64,000 nt of DNA from Paraphysomonas bandaiensis (taxonomy: Eukaryota; Chrysophyceae). A program made the position numbers and the translations under genes. Shown piece by piece: positions 54,092 through 64,000 of this stretch. How positions within the stretch are numbered: position 1 is the stretch's first letter; each line of letters starts with the position of its first letter. The notes beneath the pieces are model-generated. The model was not told where the DNA came from and ran no database searches. It saw only the letters and a list, made by a program, of their open reading frames with translations. The DNA lies in the NCBI GenBank assembly GCA_965644295.1, contig CBFFRP010000426.1, positions 62,001 through 126,000 of the forward strand. Reading direction: 5' to 3'.

Positions 54092-57000
54092 ATGAAACGA
54101 TCACAAAGCACTCAAGATACGTCTAGAAACGCCCCTAAGAAAACAAGGAGTGACAGTGACGATAGTCCCTATATGAGGTAAACTACCTCATTAATTATTA
54201 TATAAATAATCTCGTATAGTTTTGAGGATGAATTACTTCATATGGAAGAAGCTGAAATGGAAATGATGGATGATTATGTGGATATAGATGAGGGGGATGA
54301 GATGAGAGCCCTAGCGGATCAAACACGTCGATGGGCTCGTCCTGATCCAGAGGATATAAACCCCTCCATAGAGCCACTAGGTATATATATGAATTAGATT
54401 GTTAATAGTGTTTAATTATAGACATAAAACAGCTGTTCATTGGCTTGATTTGGATATGACATCCGGGTCTCCATGGATGGACAATCCAGATGGCCAGGTG
54501 GTGGGGTCCCGGGAGGGACCGGTGCCAGTCGTTAGACTTTATGGAGTTACTAATTCCGGGCGCAGTGTGATGATTTGCGTACATGGCTTTACTCCTTATT
54601 TCTATGTGTCTCTTCCCCAGTCTATGAATCTTTCGGATGCTTTTCTTGGTGCCTTGCGCACAGTTGTTGACCAGAGGGTAGCTTACTTCAAGCCTTGTAT
54701 ATTGTGATATAAACACCATTGTAGGTTAAAGATCGTGCTCGTGGAGATGAAAAGAAACTTTCGATGTGTGTGCTGGGCATAGAGCGCACTCCATCCAAGC
54801 AGAGCCTCCTTGGATACCACTTCGATTCGACAAGAGATTTCATTAAGGTACTGTGGCATTGGCCAGGTTCCATCCATTTCTTATTAACACCTAAATAGGT
54901 GTATGTGGCAATGCCTTCGTTGGTTCCGGCAGTGAAACGTGCGTTTGATGAGGGCGTAGCGGTGCCTGGTTATGGTGGTGTGAGCGGACAGACTTACGAA
55001 AGCAATGTTCCATACATCTTGAGGTTTATGATCGATAATGATATTAGCGGTGCAGACTGGGTCGAGCTCCCTGCTGGGAAATACACAATTCGAAGGGAGG
55101 CAAATAAAGTATCCCGATGCTCTCTTGAAGCCGATATTACTTTCAACAACCTTATAGCCCATCCTTGCACTGGCCCATGGTCTGCCATAGCTCCCCTTCG
55201 TGTGTTGAGTTTTGATATCGAATGTATGGGTCGTAAGGGACATTTTCCAGAGGCCCAACATGACCCAGTCATTCAGATTGCTAACACAGTCACTTTACAA
55301 GGAAGTGACCAGCCAATGATTCGAAATGTGTTCACTCTGAATACATGCTTGCCGATTGTGGGGGCTCAGGTCATATGTAGCGACCAGGAGGACGAGATGC
55401 TTCTGAAGTGGAGAGACTTTATCTGCATGGTAGACCCGGATATCATTACAGGGTATAATATTGCCAACTTCGATATTCCTTACCTTCTTAACCGTGCCAA
55501 GGTTTGTACATCATCTGTGTGTTTCTCTGCTACGGATTTACTTTCTTGACTCATTTCAGACTCTTGAAAAGAAGAATCCCAAACTCAAAAGGTTTGCTGA
55601 CATTGGCCGCATGAAAGGCATCAAGGCGACGATGAAAGACACCACCTTCCAGAGCAGTGCTTACGGCAAGAGAGAAAACATTGAGACCACAATCCACGGC
55701 CGTGTTATATTCGACATTCTACCGTATATGTTCCGCAACCACAAGCTGTCTTCCTACTCTCTCAACTCAGTGTCCGCAGAGTTTTTGGGACAACAGAAGG
55801 AGGACGTACACCACTCTATTATATCCGACCTACAAATGGGATCCGACGCTGACCGACATAGGCTCGCTATTTACTGTCTCAAGGATGCGCATCTTCCTCA
55901 GCAGTTGATGGTGAAGCTTTCGGTGCTTGTAAATTACATCGAAATGGCAAGAGTCACAGGTGTGCCGCTCAGTTTCCTCCTGACAAGAGGCCAACAGATC
56001 AAAGTGTTTAGTATGCTTTTGCGTAAAACACGTAAAATTGATCTTCTGATACCCAATATCGCCAAGCATGCTTCGGGTGGTGAAGAACAGGGTTATGAGG
56101 GTGCCACAGTTATCGACCCTAAGAAGGCTTATTACGAAACGCCTATATCTACACTTGATTTCGCTAGTCTGTACCCGTCCATTATGCAAGGATACAATCT
56201 ATGCTATTCTACACTTCTTTCTTCGGATGATGTCTCCAAGCTTCCTGCCGACGCTTACCAAAAATCCCCATCTGGGCATTACTTCGTAAAGTCCTCCACC
56301 AAGAAAGGAATCCTTCCCCAGATCCTCGATGAGCTTCTGGCTGCTCGTAAACGTGCGAAGAAAGACATGGCTGCGGCCACTGACCCAATGGAGAAGGCGG
56401 TGCAGAATGGTCGTCAGTTAGCACTGAAAATCTCCGCCAATTCAGTGTACGGATTCACTGGCGCAACTGTTGGCCAGCTGCCTTGTGTTCCGATTGCATC
56501 GTCGGTGACAGCCTACGGAAGGGACCTCTTGTATGAGACACGCAACTTTGTTGAAAGTACGTACACTATTGCTAATGGTTATCCCTACAACGCTGAAGTA
56601 GTTTACGGTGACACAGACTCGGTAAGTCGTTTACCTACGGTCTGAGGGTATATGTAAAATTTATTTGTAGGTAATGGTGAAGTTCGGCTACGCCACTGTT
56701 GAAGAGACCATGCCACTTGCAGAAAAGGCTGCAGAAGAGGTATCGGCTATCTTTCCTAATCCTATCAAGCTTGAATTTGAAAAGATATATTTCCCTTTCC
56801 TACTCATGAACAAAAAGAGATATGCTGGACTGTTGTGGACACGTCCGGAAAAATACGATAAACTGGACGCCAAAGGACTTGAAACTGTGCGAAGAGATAA
56901 TTGTCTTTTAGTTCGACGCGTTGTAGATACTTGTCTGCGAAAAATTCTGATCGAACGGAATGTACAGAGTGCTATCGACTATACGAAGAAGGTCATTTCG

Positions 57001-57717
57001 GACTTACTCCAGAATAAACTTGATATCAGCATGCTGGTGATTTCAAAATCTCTCGGAAAGTCTGCCGATGACGCGGGATATTCTGCTAAGCAAGCGCATG
57101 TTGAATTGGCAATGCGTATGAAGAAACGTGACCCAGGTACCGCTCCAAATGTGGGAGATCGAGTTGCCTACGTGATTATTCAAGCCGGGAAGGGTGCACC
57201 TGCCTACGAGAAAAGTGAGGATCCGGTGTATGTACTGGAGAACAACCTCCCGATTGACACCGAGTACTACCTCACGAACCAGCTCTCAAACCCAATTACC
57301 CGTATATTTGAGCCCATCATCAGTAGCCCGCAGTCCCTTCTTTCAGGGGATCACACTCGCACTGTGTGCAAGCCAACCCCAATGGCCAAGGCGGGAAGTA
57401 TTACCATGTTTGCTGTCAAAACTCTTAAGTGCATGGGCTGTCGTATTCCAATCCCAAGTAAAGCTGGGGATGCGTCACGGCCTCTTTGCAAAAACTGTTC
57501 CGGACGAGAAGAGGAGATATACGTTCAAAAGCTTGAAGAGGTAAATAGTCAGCAGCAGGTGTTCAGCAAGCTATGGACGGAGTGTCAACACTGTCAGGGT
57601 TCTTTTCACCAAGAAGTTATATGCTCTAATCGTGATTGTCCCATATTTTATAAAAGAAAGAAGGTTCAGATTGATTTGCAGGCCGCACAGGAGGCTCTGG
57701 ATAGGTTCACGTGGTAA
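54092..57717 (+). CDS. POLD1: DNA polymerase delta catalytic subunit
   Basis: Seven exons (54092-54177, 54220-54380, 54433-54677, 54725-54847, 54899-55501, 55560-56621, 56671-57717; introns 42-58 nt) give 1108 aa, almost the length of human POLD1. It is the main lagging-strand replicase with 3'-5' proofreading. Exonuclease motifs are SFDIECMGRKG, NIANFDIPYL and YCLKDAHLPQ. Polymerase motifs are TLDFASLYPSIMQGYN, KISANSVYGFTGA and VYGDTDSVM. C-terminal zinc site CMGCRIPIP...LCKNC and iron-sulfur site CQHC...CSNRDC follow. The acidic N-terminus has a basic PKKTR nuclear signal. The acceptor of intron 2 at 54432 (AAAACAG) was chosen because the nearer TATAG at 54421 gives a stop. Confidence 0.98.
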
Positions 57718-58488
57718 TTTCATATTCGAAGCTGCACAAAATGCGCACAAGCAAAGTGGATATATATATTGCTTTAGTGACTTCATAGTTTTAACTGTTT
57801 GAATCCAATGCTGGGTCTGGTTTAATTTATATGGTAATTATAATATATACTGAGTTGAGAATTGAGAAATGCGAACAGAGTAGTTTGTTTCGTAGAAATA
57901 TATAGTGACGTGTCGATAGTAGCTTATATGTCATCCCACCAGACGATAATATAACACATGGCTAAAATATATCAGTAACTTTTCCTAGTAGATAATAAAG
58001 AATTCAATATATGAGAATTTTCATATTGACTGATTGACTGAAGTGATTAATTCTTATTAAAAGTTTAAATTCTTGTTATACGGCGCTATGTATGCATATG
58101 ATTGCAATGACGGCTACGCATCACAAGGTCATAGCAATAAGGTCAACCCAATTTAGCATATAGCTCAGTGTGCGCTCAGCACTTCCAAAACTGGGGGACA
58201 TATGTAAAATTGATAGATTATTCTACTATTTAGAATTAACTCTGTATAAAATTTAGTGTCTGATTATTTTAGAGACTTACAGATTGTTACTGCAATATGC
58301 AATATATACTTCATTTAATACTAAGTGTGATAGCTATAACAAAAAGGTCTATATGAAATCACACGTCTAATTATAATTATTGATGCCCTCATATGCACAT
58401 ATTTAAACCACTATTCGCTGCTATAATTCACTTAACGGCCACCTCTTAACAGGTACCTCTTAATGGGAAGCTCTTCTTGTAGTATCTG
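57718..58488. other. No recognisable gene
   Basis: AT-rich space between two convergent genes. No open frame or RNA gene recognised. Confidence 0.5.
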
Positions 58489-59101
58489 TTAGAAATGATC
58501 ATCATCAAAATGATTGTATTGATATGCTTCAACTATATCAATAGGAAGATCTTTCCACTTGTTGTCCTTATGCTCTTCTCTAGGGAGAGTGAGACCATAT
58601 GTAACCTTCTCTTTAAAGATCTGTTGTGAGTGTTATGAGAGTGTTTGAGATAAGAGGATAGGGGTTACCTCCTCCCATTCGTCTGGTGAGACATCAGTTG
58701 CATCGACCTCATGTATGGTGTCGTGTCCTATAGTATGGTTACAGCATATATGTGTGTATGTATGTATATGTATACACAGGTACATGTATAGGCATATCTA
58801 TGTATGTATGTATGTATGTATGTATGTACTCACCATCTCCAAATACAAAATGTATTTTAGCACCGCTTTCAAAGTCATCATGAATATCAGATATATGATA
58901 GAATGTATTTGGAGATAACATCCGCAATTCAGGGATACGAGTTTCTATAAATCGGCTATTTTTATAAATATAATGAGTATTATTTTGGATGACATGAATG
59001 TGAAAAGTGAGGACTTACAAGAGACCGTGAAATTCAGGTCGCCCGGGCTTATTAATTATACGAACTTCGCGTATGGCTTTTTGAAGTTGTGCTTTCCACA
59101 T
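58489..59101 (-). CDS. Small mitochondrial L51/S25/CI-B8-like protein
   Basis: Four exons (59019-59101, 58834-58955, 58669-58727, 58489-58620; introns 63, 106 and 48 nt) give 131 aa, all in frame. It starts MWKAQLQKAIREVRIINKPG, then FRFIETRIPELRMLSPNTFY, and HDDFESGAKIHFVFGDG. This pattern (short strand, helix with FIE-x-R-x-PEL, strand, turn) resembles the thioredoxin-fold domain shared by mitochondrial ribosomal proteins mL43 and mS25 and complex I subunit NDUFA2; I cannot tell which. The acceptor of intron 1 at 58956 was chosen because the next AG gives a stop. Intron 2 contains a TACA tetranucleotide run. Confidence 0.65.
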
Positions 59102-59208
59102 GATTCTTTACGTGCTAAATAACAATGAAGTGAATGCAAAACTAAATAGAAGTCAATTGCACCTGAGAAGAAAGTGAATCAATACCATACATCTCTAGAC
59201 ACACACAC

Positions 59209-59700
59209 ACACACACATACATACATACATACATACACACATACATACATACATACATACATACATACATACATACATACATACATACATACATACATAC
59301 ATACATACATACATACATACATACATACATACATACATACATACATACATACATACATACATACATACATACATACATACATACATACATACATACATAC
59401 ATACATACATACATACATACATACATACATACATACATACATACATACATACATACATACATACATACATACATACATACATACATACATACATACATAC
59501 ATACATACATACATACATACATACATACATACATACATACATACATACATACATACATACATACATACATACATACATACATACATACATACATACATAC
59601 ATACATACATACATACATACATACATACATACATACATACATACATACATACATACATACATACATACATACATACATACATACATACATACATACATAC
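59209..59700. repeat. (CATA)n microsatellite
   Basis: About 490 bp of pure tetranucleotide repeat, the complement of the TATG arrays at 5.3, 33.9 and 39.1 kb. It ends abruptly where the gypsy element begins. It lies about 110 bp upstream of the start of the small mitochondrial gene. Confidence 0.97.
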
Positions 59701-59929
59701 TGTGGCATGAAACCCCTGCCTTTTGGGAAAACCTTAGGTTTTTAGATTTGCGATCACTCTCCTTCAGGGATTGCTTTGGGCACATCCCTTCAGGATCGTG
59801 ATATAGCGATAGGCAGTTGCTTCATGCCAGTCTATACATACATGATTCTTATATGCATAATAACCATATATTCCTAGTCTACATTCTCTTGGTGTCTGTC
59901 AGCTACAATATCGATATTTAGGGAATCTG
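59701..59929 (+). repeat. Presumed 5' LTR and leader of gypsy element
   Basis: Starts TGTGGCATGAA immediately after the microsatellite, as an LTR with canonical TG would. TTCATGCCA at 59821-59829 is the inverse of TGGCATGAA at 59703-59711, so the LTR might end near 59831; a longer LTR is possible. The 3' LTR is outside the window and cannot be compared. Confidence 0.5.
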
Positions 59930-62900
59930 ATGTCAAAGAGAGTTAGAAAGTCTAGACGCGTTGTAGAAAAAGAAGTAGAGGGGGTTCCAGTGGAACCGAG
60001 ACCCTCCAGTGTTGTGGAAGGGGAGGAGGCAGAGGCCTCCGACCGAGAACTTCCCAGTGATGTGGGGGATGAGCCTGCGAGGGAGCAGGATATGGTTCCT
60101 ATGGAGGAAGAGGAATCAGTGGCACCAGAGGAGGATTCTGGTGCAGAGGAAGTTTCGTCAGCTCTATCTGTTGAAGGGAGAGTCGATACAGAGGAGCTCG
60201 TTCTGTCGGGGAGTAGCTCGGAAGAGACCCCAAAGGACGAGAATGAGAAGGCGCTAGCAGTATGGGAGGAAAACAGTCGTAAGCGACGCAAGCGAGAGGT
60301 GAAGCGTCTGGTAGCGCAGAGAAAGCAGGAGTTTATTGAGGAGTGTGCGAGGAAGGAAAAGGAAGCTTCCAAGCGAAGCTGGAGCGAGGAGTCTTGCGAT
60401 TGGGGTAGTTCTCGACAGAATGAGAGCCCCTATGAGTCGGAGAGAGGTCGGCGAAGATCAAGGGAGAGATCTCGGCCTCGCGATCGCTCTGGCAGTAGGA
60501 ATAGGCGAGGACGGTCCCACAGGGGAAGGGGTGACCGGTCAAGGAGCCGAGAATATAAAAGGTCGCGGCATTCGGTTGACTCGGACAGAGAGAAGTCGCG
60601 TCGATATAGCAAGTCGGAGAGGGAGTCCGACAGCGTTATAGCAGCCATGCAACGGCAAATTGAGCAGTTGTCGGCATTAATCGGCACGCAGCAACAGGGA
60701 GAATGGAGTGCGCGGGAGCCTCCACCGTTGCAGCGGGGTCCGTCGGGACTGGGAGGGGATTCAAGTTCCTCCAGCAGTACCCTACTTGTCACGTCCAATG
60801 ATGTACCTCTACTGAGCTCTCTGAGCGAGGAAGCAGTCGAGAGCTACATTGAGAAGTCTCGTCAGTACTCCCTCAAGAGTGGAGGGAGGCAAGTGGACAG
60901 ATCTCTAATTTCGGCTAGGACGGCGGCAATGTTGGACTTTTTACGGGATGACGTAAATGGAAAGGCGGGTGATTGGAGGGATCCTGAGGTGCTTTCGGCG
61001 GAGGACTTTTTCAGTTTCTTACGCAAGATAGTAAAGGATCAAGGCCACGTAGAGGTGGTAGAGCCGTTCCAGCGTATCCGAGAGTGGGCCCGGAAGTCCC
61101 GCACTCTACAGAGCATGAAAGATGTGAGAATGTGGGGTGGGGACCTAAAGCTGCTGCTAGAGAAGGAGAGTGGCCAAGGGACTATCGAGGAGAATAAAGC
61201 GTGGATTGAAGAGTTTAAGCGTTCTCTTCGAATTGATCTCCCGTACGATGATCAAGCCAGAAGGAAGAGATTCTTCACAGAGAAAGTGCAGCCGGTGTTT
61301 GAAAATTTGCCGGCGGATAAGCGCACTCTTCTGGGCTATGTGTCAGCGGTACACAAAGCCGTGGCTTCGATTAGGGACTCCTGGGAGTTGGTGAAGCCTT
61401 TCGATATCTTTGTGACTCGCCATTGGGCGCGGGAGGCAGCAGATAGCCTTTCCGAGACTGACACGCGAGGGCGGAAGGGTCCCGACCAAAGGGACGGGAA
61501 ACGCAATCGCTCTCGCTCTCCTCCCAAGAACTCGCAGAGGGCGTCAAATGACGTTGCGAGGAAAGGAAAGAAGTCCAGGGAGAGATTTCAGGAGCCGGAT
61601 TGGCCTAGAGTGGCAGATTCGGAGCGTTGTAATGTTTGCGGGCGGTTGGAGGTATGGCATAGGGGAAAGAAACCCTGCCCGCTTACGCAAGCGAAAGGGG
61701 CAAATAATGACCCAAAGGTGAAATGGAGGGACTCTGCGGTGGCCAAGGATATTCTGGCGAGAACGGGTTACCATACCTTACCAACGGGGGGTTGGTCGAT
61801 TACGCAGAGCGGTTCGTATGGGAGAAACTCTAAGGGTGAGTCCTGCGAATTAGACGCTGATGTCATGGCCATTATGGCACTTAAGTCGTTGTCATCACTA
61901 CCATTTATAGAAGTAATGGTTTGTAATGAACAGGGGGAGGAAAGGATGTGCAAGGCTCTGCTTGATACTGGCGCGTCGGCGAACTTTATTAGTAAAGACG
62001 TTGTACAGTGGTTGATAGAGAGTGATTCTGTTCCAATACCTGTAATTAAGAATATTGCGGGTGGCTTTAAGTCTGCTATTGCATTGTGTAGAAGGGGTGT
62101 ACCCTTTGATGTAAAAATCCTTACGGAGGCAAAGGAGCCACCGGGGTTGCAAGCTAGGATAACTGCTTGGGAATTAGATTTAAATTTTGACATTATATTA
62201 GGAGTGCAAACTGTACGAGAACTAGATTTAGTGGTACATTGCCCTAATGCTTTTATGAGTGCAGACAGTGCTCGGCGGGTAGCCAACGTAGTGGGAAACA
62301 GCGCAGTCCCTCATGCGAGAGAGAGAGATGATCAGTCTGGGGGAGCAGTGTCTCTTGGCCTGGGCGTGCACGCGTCTTACCCTTGTGGGGGGGAACGAGC
62401 CAGCGTTCGTCTACCGCTACGCAAGAATTATGATCTTGGGGTGAAGAGCGAGTTAGCTCCACTCGAGATAGGTATCAGTGACAGTGGCGAAGATTGGTCA
62501 TACCCAGTGGACGAGCAGTTGCTCTCTCTGGGGGTCGAGGACCCTTCTAACTTCTCAACCAGGTCCGCATGGGACCGAGAGAATATGAAGGAAATTCGCG
62601 ATGATCAATTGGAATCTATTGATTCTGATTATTTAAGTGCGGAAAAGGATCCGCAAGTGCTTCCAGATAAGATATTTGGTTCCCCGAGTTTACAGAGTCG
62701 TATCCGGGATGTCCTGGAGGAATACAAGGAGATATTCCGACTAGAAATTCGTAAGGGGGAACCAGCCAAGCTGGAGCCGTTTGAGTTGGAAGTCCGGAAC
62801 CCGTCTGAAACGTGGTTTATACCGGCAAATAAGTTGCCTCCCAGGAGGTTAGACAGGAGTCGCCAGCGCGAGCTCCAACGTTTGGTGGATAAGCTAGAGA

Positions 62901-64000
62901 GGTTAGGAGCAATCCAACCTAGCACAGCCACGCATTACAGTCATCCCTTTGTGGTGCCGAAGCCAGGTAATAAATGGCGGTTGGTATTGGACTATAAAAA
63001 TTTAAATCGGGTCACGACTTCAGAAAGCTGGCCAATTCCTAATATCAGAGATATGATCTATAGGATTGGTGAGAAGCGTCCTAAATTCTTTGTGGTGATG
63101 GACCTCACGTCTGGATATCATCAGGCGCCAGTAGGCAAACGATCCCGTACTTGGATTGCCTTTATTACTCAAAACGGGGTGTACGAGTGGCTCCGGCTCC
63201 CCATGGGTTTGAAAGGCGCTCCATCTTATTTCCAGCGGCAAATGCAAAGTCTAGTGCTGGCGGGTCTGGTTTATAAGATTTGTGAAATTTATCTTGATGA
63301 TTGCATTATTTTTGCTAGCTCAGAGGAAGAGCTCATTGAGAACTTAACTGCCGTATTGGCAAGGTTTAAGAAATTTGGTCTGACAGTGAATCCTAAGAAG
63401 TGTGTCTTTGGGGTGTCGGAAGTAGAGGCCGTTGGCCATAAGATAAATGAGTGGGGTCATACCTTCACGAGGGAACGGGTGGATAGTATTGTAGCCATCC
63501 CGAAGCCAAATACCCAAAAGCAGTTAAAGCATTTTATGGGAGTGGCAAATTTTGTAAGAGATTGTGTTCGCGATTATGCGCTTATAGCGAAACCTTTGCA
63601 TGCGATGTTGGGGAATTATACAAAGGCTCAGGCGCGTCGAAGAGTGCTAGACTGGTCAGAGGAGGCCACGGGAGCATTCGATGCGCTCAAGGAGCGAATT
63701 CATGAGTGTCCTTTATTATTTTTTATGGATGATGTTTCCCCCATCTATCTATATACTGATGCATCAATAATAGGGATTGGAGCTCATTTAGTGCAAATCG
63801 TGGAGGGTCACGAGCGCACGATTGGGATGATTAGTAAGGCGTTCGACTCCACCTTGGCAAAATGGCATACCTGTGAGCAGGAAGGATTTGCCATATTCTA
63901 TGCCTTGAATAAGTGGGAATACTTGTTGAGAGATCGACGTTTTATTGTTCGAACGGATCACGACAACTTACGCCAGCTTAAGCAAGAATACGGTCATCTA
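59930..64000 (+). CDS. Ty3/gypsy Gag-Pol polyprotein, partial (runs off right edge)
   Basis: One frame of 1357 codons from the ATG at 59930 to the edge, without a stop. The Gag N-terminus is acidic (about 1-110), then Arg/Ser-rich (RRRSRERSRPRDRSGSR type, about 165-230), then helical capsid-like sequence. A Cys/His cluster C-X2-C-X6-H-X5-C near residue 567 replaces the usual CCHC knuckle. Protease: LLDTGASANFI near 677. RT runs from about 960: KWRLVLDYKNLNRV, VMDLTSGYHQ near 1057, LPMGLKGAPSYFQ and YLDDCIIFA near 1121. RNase H: LYTDASIIGIGAHL near 1274. Integrase, expected next, lies beyond the window. The order PR-RT-RH and the motifs mark Ty3/gypsy. The copy looks intact so far. Confidence 0.95.
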   Translation, partial: MSKRVRKSRRVVEKEVEGVPVEPRPSSVVEGEEAEASDRELPSDVGDEPAREQDMVPMEEEESVAPEEDSGAEEVSSALSVEGRVDTEELVLSGSSSEETPKDENEKALAVWEENSRKRRKREVKRLVAQRKQEFIEECARKEKEASKRSWSEESCDWGSSRQNESPYESERGRRRSRERSRPRDRSGSRNRRGRSHRGRGDRSRSREYKRSRHSVDSDREKSRRYSKSERESDSVIAAMQRQIEQLSALIGTQQQGEWSAREPPPLQRGPSGLGGDSSSSSSTLLVTSNDVPLLSSLSEEAVESYIEKSRQYSLKSGGRQVDRSLISARTAAMLDFLRDDVNGKAGDWRDPEVLSAEDFFSFLRKIVKDQGHVEVVEPFQRIREWARKSRTLQSMKDVRMWGGDLKLLLEKESGQGTIEENKAWIEEFKRSLRIDLPYDDQARRKRFFTEKVQPVFENLPADKRTLLGYVSAVHKAVASIRDSWELVKPFDIFVTRHWAREAADSLSETDTRGRKGPDQRDGKRNRSRSPPKNSQRASNDVARKGKKSRERFQEPDWPRVADSERCNVCGRLEVWHRGKKPCPLTQAKGANNDPKVKWRDSAVAKDILARTGYHTLPTGGWSITQSGSYGRNSKGESCELDADVMAIMALKSLSSLPFIEVMVCNEQGEERMCKALLDTGASANFISKDVVQWLIESDSVPIPVIKNIAGGFKSAIALCRRGVPFDVKILTEAKEPPGLQARITAWELDLNFDIILGVQTVRELDLVVHCPNAFMSADSARRVANVVGNSAVPHARERDDQSGGAVSLGLGVHASYPCGGERASVRLPLRKNYDLGVKSELAPLEIGISDSGEDWSYPVDEQLLSLGVEDPSNFSTRSAWDRENMKEIRDDQLESIDSDYLSAEKDPQVLPDKIFGSPSLQSRIRDVLEEYKEIFRLEIRKGEPAKLEPFELEVRNPSETWFIPANKLPPRRLDRSRQRELQRLVDKLERLGAIQPSTATHYSHPFVVPKPGNKWRLVLDYKNLNRVTTSESWPIPNIRDMIYRIGEKRPKFFVVMDLTSGYHQAPVGKRSRTWIAFITQNGVYEWLRLPMGLKGAPSYFQRQMQSLVLAGLVYKICEIYLDDCIIFASSEEELIENLTAVLARFKKFGLTVNPKKCVFGVSEVEAVGHKINEWGHTFTRERVDSIVAIPKPNTQKQLKHFMGVANFVRDCVRDYALIAKPLHAMLGNYTKAQARRRVLDWSEEATGAFDALKERIHECPLLFFMDDVSPIYLYTDASIIGIGAHLVQIVEGHERTIGMISKAFDSTLAKWHTCEQEGFAIFYALNKWEYLLRDRRFIVRTDHDNLRQLKQEYGHL

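Noticed and set aside
52567-54111. Small frames between the RRM gene and DNA polymerase delta
   Set aside because: Short, overlapping on both strands and without domains; the region also contains an old non-coding duplication.
54421-54432. Nearer splice acceptor (TATAG) for intron 2 of DNA polymerase delta
   Set aside because: Using it gives a stop after about 12 codons; the AAAACAG acceptor 12 nt further restores the conserved frame.
59960-62462. Antisense and out-of-phase frames over the gypsy element
   Set aside because: They overlap the single intact Gag-Pol frame, which has protease, RT and RNase H motifs.

Overview
The window is nuclear DNA from a flagellated, mitochondriate eukaryotic microbe. 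The reasons are genes split by very short introns (mostly 42-60 nt, GT-AG, one GC-AG), a B9-domain ciliary protein, V-ATPase subunit D, the DNA polymerase delta catalytic subunit, a mitochondrial MnmE/GTPBP3-type GTPase, both Ty1/copia and Ty3/gypsy retroelements, hAT transposons and huge tetranucleotide arrays. The standard genetic code fits every gene. I cannot name the organism. The many-repeat 'NALYGL' protein and the retroelement types would fit an alveolate or a stramenopile, but that is inference.

Layout. 1-3349 is the 5' part of an open copia Gag-Pol on the minus strand, running off the left edge. 3.9-13.3 kb holds a segmental duplication of a two-exon Cys-rich repeat gene (copies at 3935-4963 and 10936-12885). 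Each copy is followed upstream by the same non-coding block, which carries a (TATG)n tract of about 45 bp in one copy and about 2.3 kb in the other. Between the copies lie a small two-exon gene and a VIT1/CCC1-like transporter gene. V-ATPase subunit D follows (13344-14193). 15.3-17.0 kb is an inverted duplication carrying an RRM-like gene with a B9-gene-like tail. 17.3-21.26 kb is a palindrome-rich satellite. 21.3-27.5 kb is repeat-rich: two copies of a 273/284-bp TIR element, a broken copia fragment with a 151-bp TA-flanked element inside its LTR, a few unrecognised ORFs and a large hairpin.

27.7-33.6 kb holds a B9D2-like gene and a 914-aa helical-repeat protein (both minus). 34162-39135 is a complete, apparently intact copia element (LTRs, 5-bp TSD, 1460-aa polyprotein) inserted in a (TGTA)n tract. 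A FAM210/DUF1279 gene follows, then two hAT-type elements side by side (40350-41582 and 41618-42441). The right third is gene-dense: a five-exon TPR/IQ/LRR protein (42559-46714), a small protein (47305-47661), MnmE (48091-49962), an RRM-RGG-CCCH protein (50315-51740), DNA polymerase delta (54092-57717) and a small thioredoxin-fold-like mitochondrial protein (58489-59101). An intact Ty3/gypsy Gag-Pol starts at 59930 next to a (CATA)n tract and leaves at the right edge.

The most interesting signal is in the copia element. The 16 nt directly after its 5' LTR, where a tRNA would normally prime, are perfectly complementary to a segment inside its own LTR. The arrangement is also largely kept in a decayed relative at 23.1 kb. 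This suggests Tf1-like self-primed reverse transcription in a copia-type element.
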